A DNA stretch of 10,950 nt from Ochromonadaceae sp. CCMP2298 (GCA_026770595.1 MU634643.1:1-10950), one strand, 5' to 3'. Positions 1 through 7,362 are shown, numbered from the stretch's first letter. The notes: a model not told the origin generated them from the letters alone. Program-made: numbers and translations.

Positions 1-8
1 GGAGGTGC

Positions 9-56
9 TTTGCTGGCTGTCTCCTTGGAGGAGACACGAAAGGGCGTGCCAGCAAA
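9..56 (-). other. Nested stem-loop downstream of the RNase H stop
   Basis: TTTGCTGGC (9-17) pairs with GCCAGCAAA (48-56), enclosing TGTCTCC (18-24) paired with GGAGACA (30-36) around a 5-base loop, with an 11-nt bulge. It lies 48 bases past the pol stop, in the element's 3' untranslated region or in the start of its 3' LTR. No polypurine tract is evident in 1-103. Confidence 0.4.
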
Positions 57-103
57 TCCACGCATTTTTTTGCGGATTGAGAGGACAGCAGACTATGGCG
101 ATT

Positions 104-2305
104 TTACCCTTCGCGATAAGTCACAAATTGCTGTAATATCCATCTTTGATGATCACAAAAAATCGGGTTTAATTTGCAGCAAAACAAAAATGCGCAGCGT
201 TTCGCAATTTTTTGCTGTTCCAAAATGCGAGTGTCAGAGACCATATCCGCCGTCGGAAGGTGTTCAGCTGTGATAATTCCCAGCTTCTTCAAGTCTCGAA
301 GGTATTGAACTTTCGTCAGCATATGTTTGCTCCTCTTGAAGGTTGATGGATCGCAGACCATAATGAGGCAGCTCTTATTGTCTTGCAGCAGATTTATTGG
401 CTGTAGTTCTGTGATGTCGAGTTCTCTGATGATCTCTCGTATCCATATTGCCATTTTGCAGGCGTCTACTGCTGCTATTATTTCTGCTTCTGTTGACGAC
501 GTTGCAGTGAATTTCTGCTTTCCACTACGGGCGTGTAGGTATGAGTGTCCTAGTGCGAGTATGAATCCTGTGTGACCCTTTCCGTCAGCATGCATGGCGA
601 ACGAGGCGTCACAGGATATCTGGATCTGGAGGTCCTCGCAATGGAGTATAATTCCAATGTTCTGGGTCTTGTGCAGGTAATTGACGACCCGTTGTACATG
701 TTTCATATCTGTTGCTGTTGCCATATGTGATCTTGCTGCTAGGTATGTCACTGGCATCAGTATGTCTGGTCGTGTCAGTCGAGCTATGTACATTAGCATC
801 ATGACTATACCTAAGTATTCTTTCTTTGACACAGGTGTCTGGTCATCTGTGTCTGTTGGGTCATCACACAGCTTGTCTGTGGCAGGTGAGTTGCACTGTG
901 CGTCTGGGTTGGGGGGTGGGTATTCTTTAATCACCTTAGCGACTAGTCCCTCCTGTGTTATTCGTATATATCCTCTGCACTTGCTGCGTTGGAGAGACAT
1001 GCCCAGGTATGTGGTGGCTTCCTCGTGGGCAGTGACTGCTCCATAGATCTGGGTAAGCTCGTCTCGCAGTTCTTCGTACATGAATTTTGTTGTTGTGACT
1101 TGAAGTATATCGTCTACGTGAACTGATAGTATGCTGAAGTGTCCGTTCTTATGCTTCACATACAGGCACTCGTCTTGGGACAGCTGTGAGTATCCGATGG
1201 AGACTAGCGCCGCTGTCAGGTGAGCTTGGAACTTTGCCGGTGCTTGCTTAAATCCGTATATAAACTTGTCCAGTTCTAATATCAGACTCCCTGTGTGATC
1301 CACAAAGGGTTCTGCCGTAGGGTCTAGCTCAACCCATAGGGGGAAAAGTTCTTTTCTGATCTTTATGAAGGTACGTGCATCGTTCGGTCCGAAGCTAGCG
1401 TTTAGAAACGCGCCTTTTATGTCGAATACCGACATGGTACACTTGTACATTGTTGCGATATTTAGCAGTATGAATACCGATGACAGGCCTACTGTTGCTG
1501 CGTATACCAGGTCGCACATGTGGTTTTTCTGATTTGAACCATCACCCACTATTCTCGCTTTTGTTCTATCGTATCTTCCATCTGGGTGTGTCTTATGTTT
1601 TATGAACATAAATGCCGTGAGTATGTCAGGCTTCATTTTTTGTGGTATGTCTGCCCATTGTATGTAGTGTCCGATCTTGTATGACAGAATATTGGATATC
1701 TCATCCCTTATTGCCTCTTTTGTTTCTTCCTCATGCTCTCCCTCGAGCGCTTTGCGGACTGTGACTTTGTAGCAGGACGCAAAGACTCTCGCTCTGGCTG
1801 ACCCTGACTTATAGTCTAGTCTGACTCCTCTGGGGCTCTTTCTGAGGTTTGTGTTTTCTGATATTTTCTTGAATGTTACATTCTTTTTCTTATTATTTTC
1901 TAGATGTTTCTTGATATTCTCTATTTTCCTTTTTGTCCCCACCTTTGCAGGCGATGTTGGGACGACTGGGGAATCTTCCTCTCCGTCAGATGTGTCCGAG
2001 TCGGAGGTGTCTGGAGTAGGTGGTGTTGACGGTTGATCGTTAGCACCCTCCTGACTTTCTGCACCCTCCTGACTTTCGTCAGGTAAGTTAGGGGTGTCTG
2101 TATTTGTGTTTTCTGAGTCGGGGATATCGTTTGACTGAATTTCTGTTGTTGTTTCCTCTCCTTCTTGTTCTGTTGTTGTGCTTTGTATGGGTACCCTCAT
2201 TTTTATTGTGTTTGTGGGCATTTGAATGAATTGTTCTGAGGGTCCCTTGGGAATTATGGTTTTTACTGGTACTGGGTGTGATTTATCACTTGTCATTGAG
2301 TCCAT
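104..2305 (-). CDS. pol: Reverse transcriptase-RNase H segment (RT-RH)
   Basis: The ORF is 733 codons from ATG 2305, with the frame open from 2458; those 51 upstream codons look protein-like (PVHNTETYPQ, then IPIQ repeats). The first ~190 residues are an acidic, Ser/Thr-rich linker with a basic patch (KRKIENIKKH, NNKKKNVTFKK). RT: KARIVGDGSNQ, motif A with D295 in FDIKGAFLN, LDKFIYGFKQAPAKFQ, and the catalytic HVDD box at 396-399 (more often YVDD in copia). RNase H: D566 in SCDASFA, SSTEAE (603-608) and D642 in LQDNKS. These copy the RNA to cDNA and degrade the RNA strand. All catalytic residues are retained, so this part looks intact. It is in the -1 frame relative to PR-IN and starts at a TAATG overlap. 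It ends with TAA at 106-104. Confidence 0.97.
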   Translation of the reverse strand: MDSMTSDKSHPVPVKTIIPKGPSEQFIQMPTNTIKMRVPIQSTTTEQEGEETTTEIQSNDIPDSENTNTDTPNLPDESQEGAESQEGANDQPSTPPTPDTSDSDTSDGEEDSPVVPTSPAKVGTKRKIENIKKHLENNKKKNVTFKKISENTNLRKSPRGVRLDYKSGSARARVFASCYKVTVRKALEGEHEEETKEAIRDEISNILSYKIGHYIQWADIPQKMKPDILTAFMFIKHKTHPDGRYDRTKARIVGDGSNQKNHMCDLVYAATVGLSSVFILLNIATMYKCTMSVFDIKGAFLNASFGPNDARTFIKIRKELFPLWVELDPTAEPFVDHTGSLILELDKFIYGFKQAPAKFQAHLTAALVSIGYSQLSQDECLYVKHKNGHFSILSVHVDDILQVTTTKFMYEELRDELTQIYGAVTAHEEATTYLGMSLQRSKCRGYIRITQEGLVAKVIKEYPPPNPDAQCNSPATDKLCDDPTDTDDQTPVSKKEYLGIVMMLMYIARLTRPDILMPVTYLAARSHMATATDMKHVQRVVNYLHKTQNIGIILHCEDLQIQISCDASFAMHADGKGHTGFILALGHSYLHARSGKQKFTATSSTEAEIIAAVDACKMAIWIREIIRELDITELQPINLLQDNKSCLIMVCDPSTFKRSKHMLTKVQYLRDLKKLGIITAEHLPTADMVSDTRILEQQKIAKRCAFLFCCKLNPIFCDHQRWILQQFVTYREG
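2043..2077 (-). repeat. 18-bp tandem duplication in the RT linker
   Basis: The unit GCACCCTCCTGACTTTC is repeated twice at an 18-bp period, encoding a doubled ESQEGA in the acidic linker upstream of RT. In-frame slippage in a disordered linker is the simple explanation. Confidence 0.8.
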
Positions 2306-2307
2306 TA
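2303..2307 (-). promoter_or_regulatory. TAATG stop-start overlap between PR-IN and RT ORFs
   Basis: TAA (2307-2305) of the integrase ORF shares its last A with ATG (2305-2303) of the RT ORF. UAAUG is the overlap used for termination-reinitiation in influenza B segment 7 and in the insect LINE SART1. It could allow RT to be made separately, without a frameshift. The protein-like quality of the RT frame upstream of this ATG argues that a frameshifted fusion may be used instead. Confidence 0.35.
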
Positions 2308-3831
2308 GCTCCTGTGTTTCTTTGGGAATCTGTATGGGAATTCTGTATGGAGTCTGTATGGGAATTCTTTGGGGATATGTTTCAGTATTGTGTACTGGTG
2401 TCTTATCATTATCTTTTTGCTGAAGATTGCCATGGTGTCTACTGAGTTGTATGTTACTTCATTGGGTCCCAGCACTATGCCCATCTCACTTCTGGGGAAT
2501 GTATTTTTTGGTTGTTTTGGAGTATGGATCATGATTATCGTACCGAAGGGTACTATATGTAGTTTCTTAAGGTCCATCTTTCTGCCTTCTACCATCATTG
2601 CCGGTGTTGTATTGGTGTGTATTGACGGCAGGTTGTTTAGGTGATATGCTGCTGCTTTATATACTTCACCATATAGTCTGTATGGTAGTACGTACGGTAT
2701 TGATGCTATTATGGTTCTGTGTCTGTCTTTGAGTGATCGTACGTGTCTTTCACACCTTTGTGCATGTTGGTGTGGCGGTGTGTGTCTAAGTTGTATACCT
2801 TGGTGTCCGAGGTATACTCTTGCTGCTCTGAGTACTGATTCTGAGTCTGTTATTATTGTATGTATTTTCCACCCGTGTGATTGGTAGTATGATATTAAGT
2901 CACAGAATGCGAAGTTTATTGCAGTAATCGTTTTGTTTTTCATCTGTGTTATATGTTTATTTGCAGAGTACTCGTCTACTGAAAACATTTGTTGCATAAA
3001 CCCGCCTATAATGGCTTGTTCAAACACCAGCAGGTCACAGTGTACTGTGTGTCCTATTTCTGCTGCTGGTGCCGACTCGGAGTCGTGCTTGTATGATGGC
3101 GCGGTTACTTTGCCTGCAAGACAGGCGAGACAGGGTCCATAGATGGCCCTGAACACGTCTACGTCTTGGGCAGTGAGAGCGGTGCCTATTATTAAGCCAT
3201 TGGTGAGTGCAATTTTTAGTTGTTTGTCACTGCAATGCATCTGATCATGTATTAGTCTTACTTTGTCTGCTCGTTCTCGTTGCTCGCGTGTGTACGTGTG
3301 TACAGCCGTAGTCTGAGTTCCTTGCAAGTCTTGGGATGCTGTGGATCCGTTCTCGTATCTCTCTTGTGTTATTTCTGCCTCCTGATCTACAGTGCCCCTG
3401 GGTTCTTCTTCATTTTCTGTTTCAGTCCCAGGTTCTTCATCTGCAGTACTTAGGTTGAGTGCACGTGGACACAGCGATATTAGGTCTGACAGGCGGTGTA
3501 GTGGTAGCTCGAACTGGTCTTCACCGTTGAGTGGTACTACTATTCTGAGGTTTCTGGTCGTGGTAAGCACTGCGTATGGGTGCATACCTGGTATCATTAC
3601 TACCCCCGTGTCGTTCTTGAGCATGCCTACTGCTGAGAGTAGGTTGTCTGATATATCTGGTACGACCATCGTATCTCCAATGCCAGGTACGTGCCCTGTG
3701 TGTGTTACTTCGAGTCTGTGGCCCGATGCAGTGCGCATTGTGATTGCGGTGTCTGTGTTCTGTCGTACATATTCTTGTACATATTCTGTTGTCTTTAGGG
3801 CGGATAGGTTGGCTCCAGAGTCGATCAGCAT
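2305..3831 (-). CDS. pol: Protease-integrase polyprotein segment (PR-IN)
   Basis: Numbering is from ATG 3831, but the frame is open from 3873, and those 14 codons (ending KQKNIKV) complete the protease start, so this ATG is probably not the true start. Protease: MLIDSGANLSA with catalytic Asp4, then VPGIGDTMVVPDISDNLLS. Integrase: zinc domain H195, H199, C234, C237; catalytic D266 (HCDLL), D329 (ITDSES) and E361 (QRCERHVRSL). D329-E361 spacing is 31 residues against about 35 in typical copia, and the usual QNGVAER is replaced by HAQRCER. The IN C-terminal part (about 420-480) includes SEMGIVLGPNEVTYNSVD, the GKR-like region. The PR cleaves the polyprotein; IN inserts the cDNA. It ends at TAA 2307-2305, which overlaps the ATG of the RT ORF. 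Confidence 0.95.
   Translation of the reverse strand: MLIDSGANLSALKTTEYVQEYVRQNTDTAITMRTASGHRLEVTHTGHVPGIGDTMVVPDISDNLLSAVGMLKNDTGVVMIPGMHPYAVLTTTRNLRIVVPLNGEDQFELPLHRLSDLISLCPRALNLSTADEEPGTETENEEEPRGTVDQEAEITQERYENGSTASQDLQGTQTTAVHTYTREQRERADKVRLIHDQMHCSDKQLKIALTNGLIIGTALTAQDVDVFRAIYGPCLACLAGKVTAPSYKHDSESAPAAEIGHTVHCDLLVFEQAIIGGFMQQMFSVDEYSANKHITQMKNKTITAINFAFCDLISYYQSHGWKIHTIITDSESVLRAARVYLGHQGIQLRHTPPHQHAQRCERHVRSLKDRHRTIIASIPYVLPYRLYGEVYKAAAYHLNNLPSIHTNTTPAMMVEGRKMDLKKLHIVPFGTIIMIHTPKQPKNTFPRSEMGIVLGPNEVTYNSVDTMAIFSKKIMIRHQYTILKHIPKEFPYRLHTEFPYRFPKKHRS
2329..2368 (-). repeat. Direct repeat in the PR-IN / RT frame overlap
   Basis: TCTGTATGGGAATTCT occurs at 2329-2344 and 2353-2368, 24 bp apart (eight codons). 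It lies where the two pol frames overlap and encodes a doubled EFPYR in the integrase frame and a doubled RIPIQ in the RT frame. Confidence 0.8.
2413..2419 (-). promoter_or_regulatory. Candidate -1 frameshift site C AAA AAG
   Basis: In the PR-IN frame the codons read AGC AAA AAG ATA. Slipping back one base at AAA AAG enters the RT frame (CAA AAA GAT), which is open from 2458 and continues without a stop into RT. Tandem lysine codons AAA AAG are a known slippery A-site pair, but the heptamer lacks the ideal first A (it is C), so efficiency is uncertain. No downstream pseudoknot was established. Confidence 0.3.
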
Positions 3832-6097
3832 GACCTTGATGTTCTTCTGTTTGCTCCGTGTGTGTAGCCATGTTTATCCTTGGTTTCTTGCCCGTGGCTT
3901 CGTCAGTGCTGTTGTTTTCGTCCGATGGGATATTGTCTGAAGCTTCTTTTTCCTGACTTTGCGCACGTTTCACGTTCTTTTTCTTGGTTTCTCCTGACTT
4001 TGCGCGAGGTTTCTTCTCTGGATCCCGGTAGCTTTGCGATGAGGCGTCGCTGTCCTGGGTTCCTTGCTTTAGTTCTTCCTCTTCATCTGCGCGCTGCTGT
4101 CTTCTCAGGTCTTTGACGCTTTCCCTCACATATTTCTTCTCCTCTTCTTCAGCGACCACGCGATGGAAGGACATGGGCAGGATGCCAGAGGGTCTGGCGA
4201 TCTCTGACATCGGTGTGGGGATGCGGCTGGTGGTGGACAGTGCCAGTGGGCAGGAGTTGTGGTATGCTAGCCACACTGCTGACAGGTAATGTCTCGCTGG
4301 GCTGGTCTTGTTGTGTCTGTTGAAGAATTGCCGCAGGTACGTGTATGGTATGTACCTCCATGCCTCGGGGATGCTGCTGGGGTCGTGTAACCCGTCTGTT
4401 ATATCCTTGTTCTGGGCGTGGTCGTATGCCAGCTGCCACTTCCGCATTTGTTTGAGTGTTATCCTCCCGCTGGGCTTCTCGCTGAGTATCTTATCCTGTG
4501 CTGACCCCACCTCCACCCTGTATTTACGGTCAGGGTGTTGGCGGAAGTCATCAGCTTTGGCTCGTTCTAGGCGTAGCAGGTTGGCGTGTACTATGCGCTG
4601 TGATATTGTGGGTGCTGCGGGCTCGATGGTAGACGTGTCCGATGTGCTGGAGCTGTCGGAGTCGCTGTCGGATGGGTCTGGAGGCGGTGCTTCCTTGGCT
4701 TTGGCTCTGGGTATCAGTCTGTGCTCGAGTGGTTCCTGAGTGTCTGCCCCGGTGCGTTGTTTGAGCGCTGTTACTGGGGGTGCCGTCTGGCCGCTGCAGT
4801 GCTGTTCGCGCTGGTCTGGCGTTAGGCTGAGGTATGATGGTTCTTGGGATACTGGTGCGTGCAGATATGCGTTTTTTATGTCGCTTCTCTGGGGTATCCA
4901 TTTGCTTGGTGGTGGTGTTGGTCCTTTGTATATGACGGGTTCGCCGGGTACACATCTCCACCCCACTAGCTGGTTCAGCTCTCTCAGTTTCTGCTTGTTG
5001 CCCGACTTAATCAGTTTTCTTCTGTACCTCTTTATGTCAGAGTTGTCGAAGGGGCGCCGGACGTCGTGGTCGGGGTCTTTTCCGGGCGTGCCAATGCCGT
5101 CTCCTCCTGCTCTGCTGAACTTGTTGTGTATGGGAGGTCGCACGAGGTTGATCAGCTTCTTATAGTTCTTGGGGTCCTTCAGGAATGGGCCCTTGTTGTC
5201 CTGCAGACGTATTTCTTCCTCTTCAGGTGAGTCTGCTTGTGTTTGTGCCTCGATCACTGCCTCCTCTTCTATCTCCTCCTCCTCTGCAACTTCTTCTTCC
5301 CCGTCTTCTTGGAGTTGCAGGGCCTGTGCGTAGGCGTGATCGTCTTCTTCTTGCTGCTGGAGCTCTGCAGGCGACTGGGGCTCGGGTGTGGGGGCCTTAG
5401 GCGCAGGGGTGTATGTGTGTTTGCGTCTGTCCATGCTGTCGTCGTTGAATATGCTGGTGCCTGCGTCCATGCTTCCTGCGTCCACTCCGTATTTGACTCC
5501 CTCTTCTCCTTTCTCATACAGGCTGTGCTGTGTGTTGGGCGGCATCTTCGTGGTGATATATTCGCCCTCGGAGTTAGAGCTGGAGGCGAATATATCCTCC
5601 TTGTAGGTAGGTTTCGCCTTCCTATACCTCTTAACCTCCTTCCATTCCTCTTCCACCGGTATGCAGGACGTTCTGGAGGCTGCCTTGTACATGTCTTTCT
5701 GTGCAGCCAGGGTCCTGTCTGCGTCGGTGGGGGCGTCCAGCTTGGAGTCGTATGCCTCCTGGAGCAGTCTGGCAGCGTCGTGCTGCGCCTTAGTCCTGGG
5801 CTGGATGTAGGATGGGATGTACGGTGTGGCTGCGGGTGCTGTCTGTGCTGTGCGCACTGAGAGTTGACAGTCGGGGGCGTTGATGGAGATGGTGGCTTCG
5901 GGGATCTGGGGTCTGGTGACGTGGGGCCTGAGGAGTGCGTCCAGTGACTGCATGTCGCTGGCCTCATACACTATTCCGTTGATGGTAACGTGTATCTGTA
6001 GAGGTGTCTCGGTCGTGTCTGTCTCCATGATCTCTCCCTCCTCTGGCTCTTCATCTTCTATCTCACCCATCTCCTCCTCGAGTTCGTCATCCTCCAT
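3521..6097 (-). CDS. Long acidic ORF of unknown function between Gag and protease (ORF2)
   Basis: The ORF has 858 codons from ATG 6097, and the frame is open from 6199, giving 34 more plausible codons. I do not recognise a family. The N-terminus is extremely acidic (MEDDELEEEMGEIEDEEPEE). Residues about 235-300 are a Pro-rich stretch followed by Gln/Glu repeats. A more structured part follows (about 310-420, ending SDIKNAYLHAPVSQEPSYL at 405-423), then a Ser/Asp tract near 485. Another globular-looking stretch (about 500-620; WRYIPYTYLRQFF, SAVWLAYHNSC) leads to a charged C-terminus with NLS-like KKPRAK and KKKNVKR. The final ~100 residues (after about 3840) are an antisense-quality shadow of the protease frame, so real coding probably ends by a +1 shift near 3873-3840. 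Its place suggests a Gag-like or accessory protein; no function can be assigned. Confidence 0.75.
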   Translation of the reverse strand: MEDDELEEEMGEIEDEEPEEGEIMETDTTETPLQIHVTINGIVYEASDMQSLDALLRPHVTRPQIPEATISINAPDCQLSVRTAQTAPAATPYIPSYIQPRTKAQHDAARLLQEAYDSKLDAPTDADRTLAAQKDMYKAASRTSCIPVEEEWKEVKRYRKAKPTYKEDIFASSSNSEGEYITTKMPPNTQHSLYEKGEEGVKYGVDAGSMDAGTSIFNDDSMDRRKHTYTPAPKAPTPEPQSPAELQQQEEDDHAYAQALQLQEDGEEEVAEEEEIEEEAVIEAQTQADSPEEEEIRLQDNKGPFLKDPKNYKKLINLVRPPIHNKFSRAGGDGIGTPGKDPDHDVRRPFDNSDIKRYRRKLIKSGNKQKLRELNQLVGWRCVPGEPVIYKGPTPPPSKWIPQRSDIKNAYLHAPVSQEPSYLSLTPDQREQHCSGQTAPPVTALKQRTGADTQEPLEHRLIPRAKAKEAPPPDPSDSDSDSSSTSDTSTIEPAAPTISQRIVHANLLRLERAKADDFRQHPDRKYRVEVGSAQDKILSEKPSGRITLKQMRKWQLAYDHAQNKDITDGLHDPSSIPEAWRYIPYTYLRQFFNRHNKTSPARHYLSAVWLAYHNSCPLALSTTSRIPTPMSEIARPSGILPMSFHRVVAEEEEKKYVRESVKDLRRQQRADEEEELKQGTQDSDASSQSYRDPEKKPRAKSGETKKKNVKRAQSQEKEASDNIPSDENNSTDEATGKKPRINMATHTEQTEEHQGHADRLWSQPIRPKDNRICTRICTTEHRHRNHNAHCIGPQTRSNTHRARTWHWRYDGRTRYIRQPTLSSRHAQERHGGSNDTRYAPIRSAYHDQKPQNSSTTQR

Positions 6098-6398
6098 CTC
6101 CTCCTCTTCGACAGATTCGTCGGTGTTTCTGCTTCTGTTGGCTCCCAGCGCAGTGCCGGAGCGGGAGATATAATTCCCAGGTATGTCTGAATGGTATAAT
6201 TACCGCATATGACTTGCCTCCTCTCTTTGCCCCTGTCTTGACCATACCCTTAATATCTTGCGATCTTTTCGGATTCCTGACTCTTTTTCCTGCCGTTTCA
6301 GAAGTTCCGGCTTTGATGTCAGGATAGCAGTCCGGATTTTCTTTGTTGAATTTGCAGTTTGGAGGGGTGTGGTTGGATTTGCCACAGATGTAGCAGTG
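6087..6398 (-). pseudogene. Gag C-terminal extension: second zinc knuckle beyond an in-frame TAA
   Basis: Directly after the Gag TAA the same frame reads HCYICGKSNHTPPNC, a second perfect CX2CX4HX4C knuckle (6395-6354), followed by a Lys/Arg-rich tail (KENPDCYPD, KRVRNPKR, KTGAKRGGK) typical of nucleocapsid, and then TGA at 6089-6087. A paired-knuckle nucleocapsid split by one stop points to a nonsense mutation (one C-to-T change from CAA would do) or to stop-codon readthrough. It overlaps by 112 nt the +1 frame that becomes ORF2 (open from 6199), so a Gag-ORF2 fusion would need a +1 shift in 6199-6087. Confidence 0.6.
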
Positions 6399-7178
6399 TT
6401 ACGGATCTTTGGGACAGGCGTTAGCGAGGTGGTCAGTAGAGTCGCAGTTGTAGCACTTTCCCACTAGTACCGGTGGTGCCTTCTGTCTGCCTGCTTTCTT
6501 TTGTCTGTATACATCTGGGCTTTCTCTCGTGGAGAGTAGCGCAGTGCCAACGGAAGACTGTTCATAGTTCTGATTTGTATTTAAAACGTTACACACGTAG
6601 TTGACGACCTTGTTCTTGCAGGGGGTGTACTTAGGGTAGTCTGGGTCTTCCTTGGTGAGCGTGTGGGTGTCCAGTAGGACCACCTTGGAGATGGATTCTG
6701 GCATGGCCTCTCGCAGCCTGTACACCATGTCAGGGTCCTTGATGCTCTCTTCTTCTCCAGTGGCTTGGAGGATGTTGTCCTTCATCTCCTCGAATTCATT
6801 GAAGAATCCGAAAATGTCTCCTCCGAGTAGGTACTTAAGCTCGTACCAACGGGTTCTGTGGGCCTCGGCGTTGTTCATGGCTCTCTTCATACACACCTTC
6901 TCCATAAGGAGGAAGAGTTCCAGTGAGTCGCACTCTGTCTGCACTTGGAGGTAGGTGGCTTCTTGTTCCACTGCGCTCAGTATGATGGGAGTGCAGTGCT
7001 TGATGAGCGTGGTCCACACCTTGCCTCTGTTGCTCTTGAGTAGCTCCTGTCTCTTGACATATGTGCCCTCCCTCGTGTTAAGAGTGGCCTGATCTCTGGC
7101 CGCTGCCCAGGGCCTGGTTTCTGATACGATGTCCCCGTTGCTCATTAGCACATCTTCGGTGACAGATTCTGTTCTCAT
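6399..7178 (-). CDS. gag: Gag capsid/nucleocapsid-like protein with CCHC zinc knuckle
   Basis: The ORF encodes 259 residues. The middle (about residues 50-170, with ECDSLELFLLMEKVC, FNEFEEMKDNI and LREAMPESISKVVLL) follows the layout of copia Gag (UBN2-like): an RNA-packing helical region with a 'leading-hydrophobic ... LPES' segment. Residues 242-255 are CYNCDSTDHLANAC, a CX2CX4HX4C knuckle that binds genomic RNA in the virus-like particle. The frame stops at TAA (6401-6399) four residues after the knuckle, yet the same frame continues into a second knuckle. ATG 7178 is the first ATG after an in-frame TAA, but the frame is also open further upstream, so the true N-terminus may be longer. Confidence is high for Gag identity and low for the exact limits. 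Confidence 0.9.
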   Translation of the reverse strand: MRTESVTEDVLMSNGDIVSETRPWAAARDQATLNTREGTYVKRQELLKSNRGKVWTTLIKHCTPIILSAVEQEATYLQVQTECDSLELFLLMEKVCMKRAMNNAEAHRTRWYELKYLLGGDIFGFFNEFEEMKDNILQATGEEESIKDPDMVYRLREAMPESISKVVLLDTHTLTKEDPDYPKYTPCKNKVVNYVCNVLNTNQNYEQSSVGTALLSTRESPDVYRQKKAGRQKAPPVLVGKCYNCDSTDHLANACPKDP

Positions 7179-7229
7179 GGGCTTCTTTTACACCATGTGT
7201 TTTCTTTCTTTTATCTCCACTCCGGCGTC

Positions 7230-7340
7230 TCAATTGCCGGTAGTGATGTGGTTGATCCACTTCTTCCACTGTCTCACGTTGAACCAGCTGAGGACTACTC
7301 TGCCGGCTCCCTCGTCGTTCCTGTCTGCCTCTTCTTCCAT
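7230..7340 (-). CDS. Leader ORF / interrupted Gag N-terminus
   Basis: An ATG at 7340 opens 36 codons in the same frame as Gag, ending at TGA (7232-7230). The product is acidic at first and then carries WFNVRQWKKW, which resembles the Trp-rich N-terminal part of copia Gag proteins. After the TGA the frame continues for 13 codons to TAA (7190-7188), and three codons later reaches the Gag ATG at 7178. Two readings are possible. Either both stops are point mutations in a longer Gag, or a 93-nt intron (GTGAGA at 7277 to AAAAG at 7185) is removed, which would delete both stops and keep the frame. The 3' splice site lacks a pyrimidine tract, so the intron is only a candidate. It could also be a regulatory upstream ORF. 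Confidence 0.4.
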   Translation of the reverse strand: MEEEADRNDEGAGRVVLSWFNVRQWKKWINHITTGN

Positions 7341-7362
7341 GACCTCGTCTTCTGTCTCGTAG

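Noticed and set aside
1-103. 3' LTR or polypurine tract
   Set aside because: No CAACA-type terminus, no match to the 7378-7823 LTR and no purine run on the element strand; it must lie beyond the edge.
3521-3840. C-terminal ~100 residues of ORF2
   Set aside because: Kept inside the nominal ORF but judged out-of-frame shadow: Arg/His/Thr-rich, and the +1 frame there encodes the conserved protease.
3392-3940. 182-codon plus-strand open frame
   Set aside because: Complement of the protease region; no recognisable domain, and the minus strand is clearly coding.
5237-5860. 207-codon open frame on the plus strand
   Set aside because: It is antisense to ORF2 and has a Cys/Leu/Val-rich composition typical of the complement of an acidic, Ser-rich frame; no motif.
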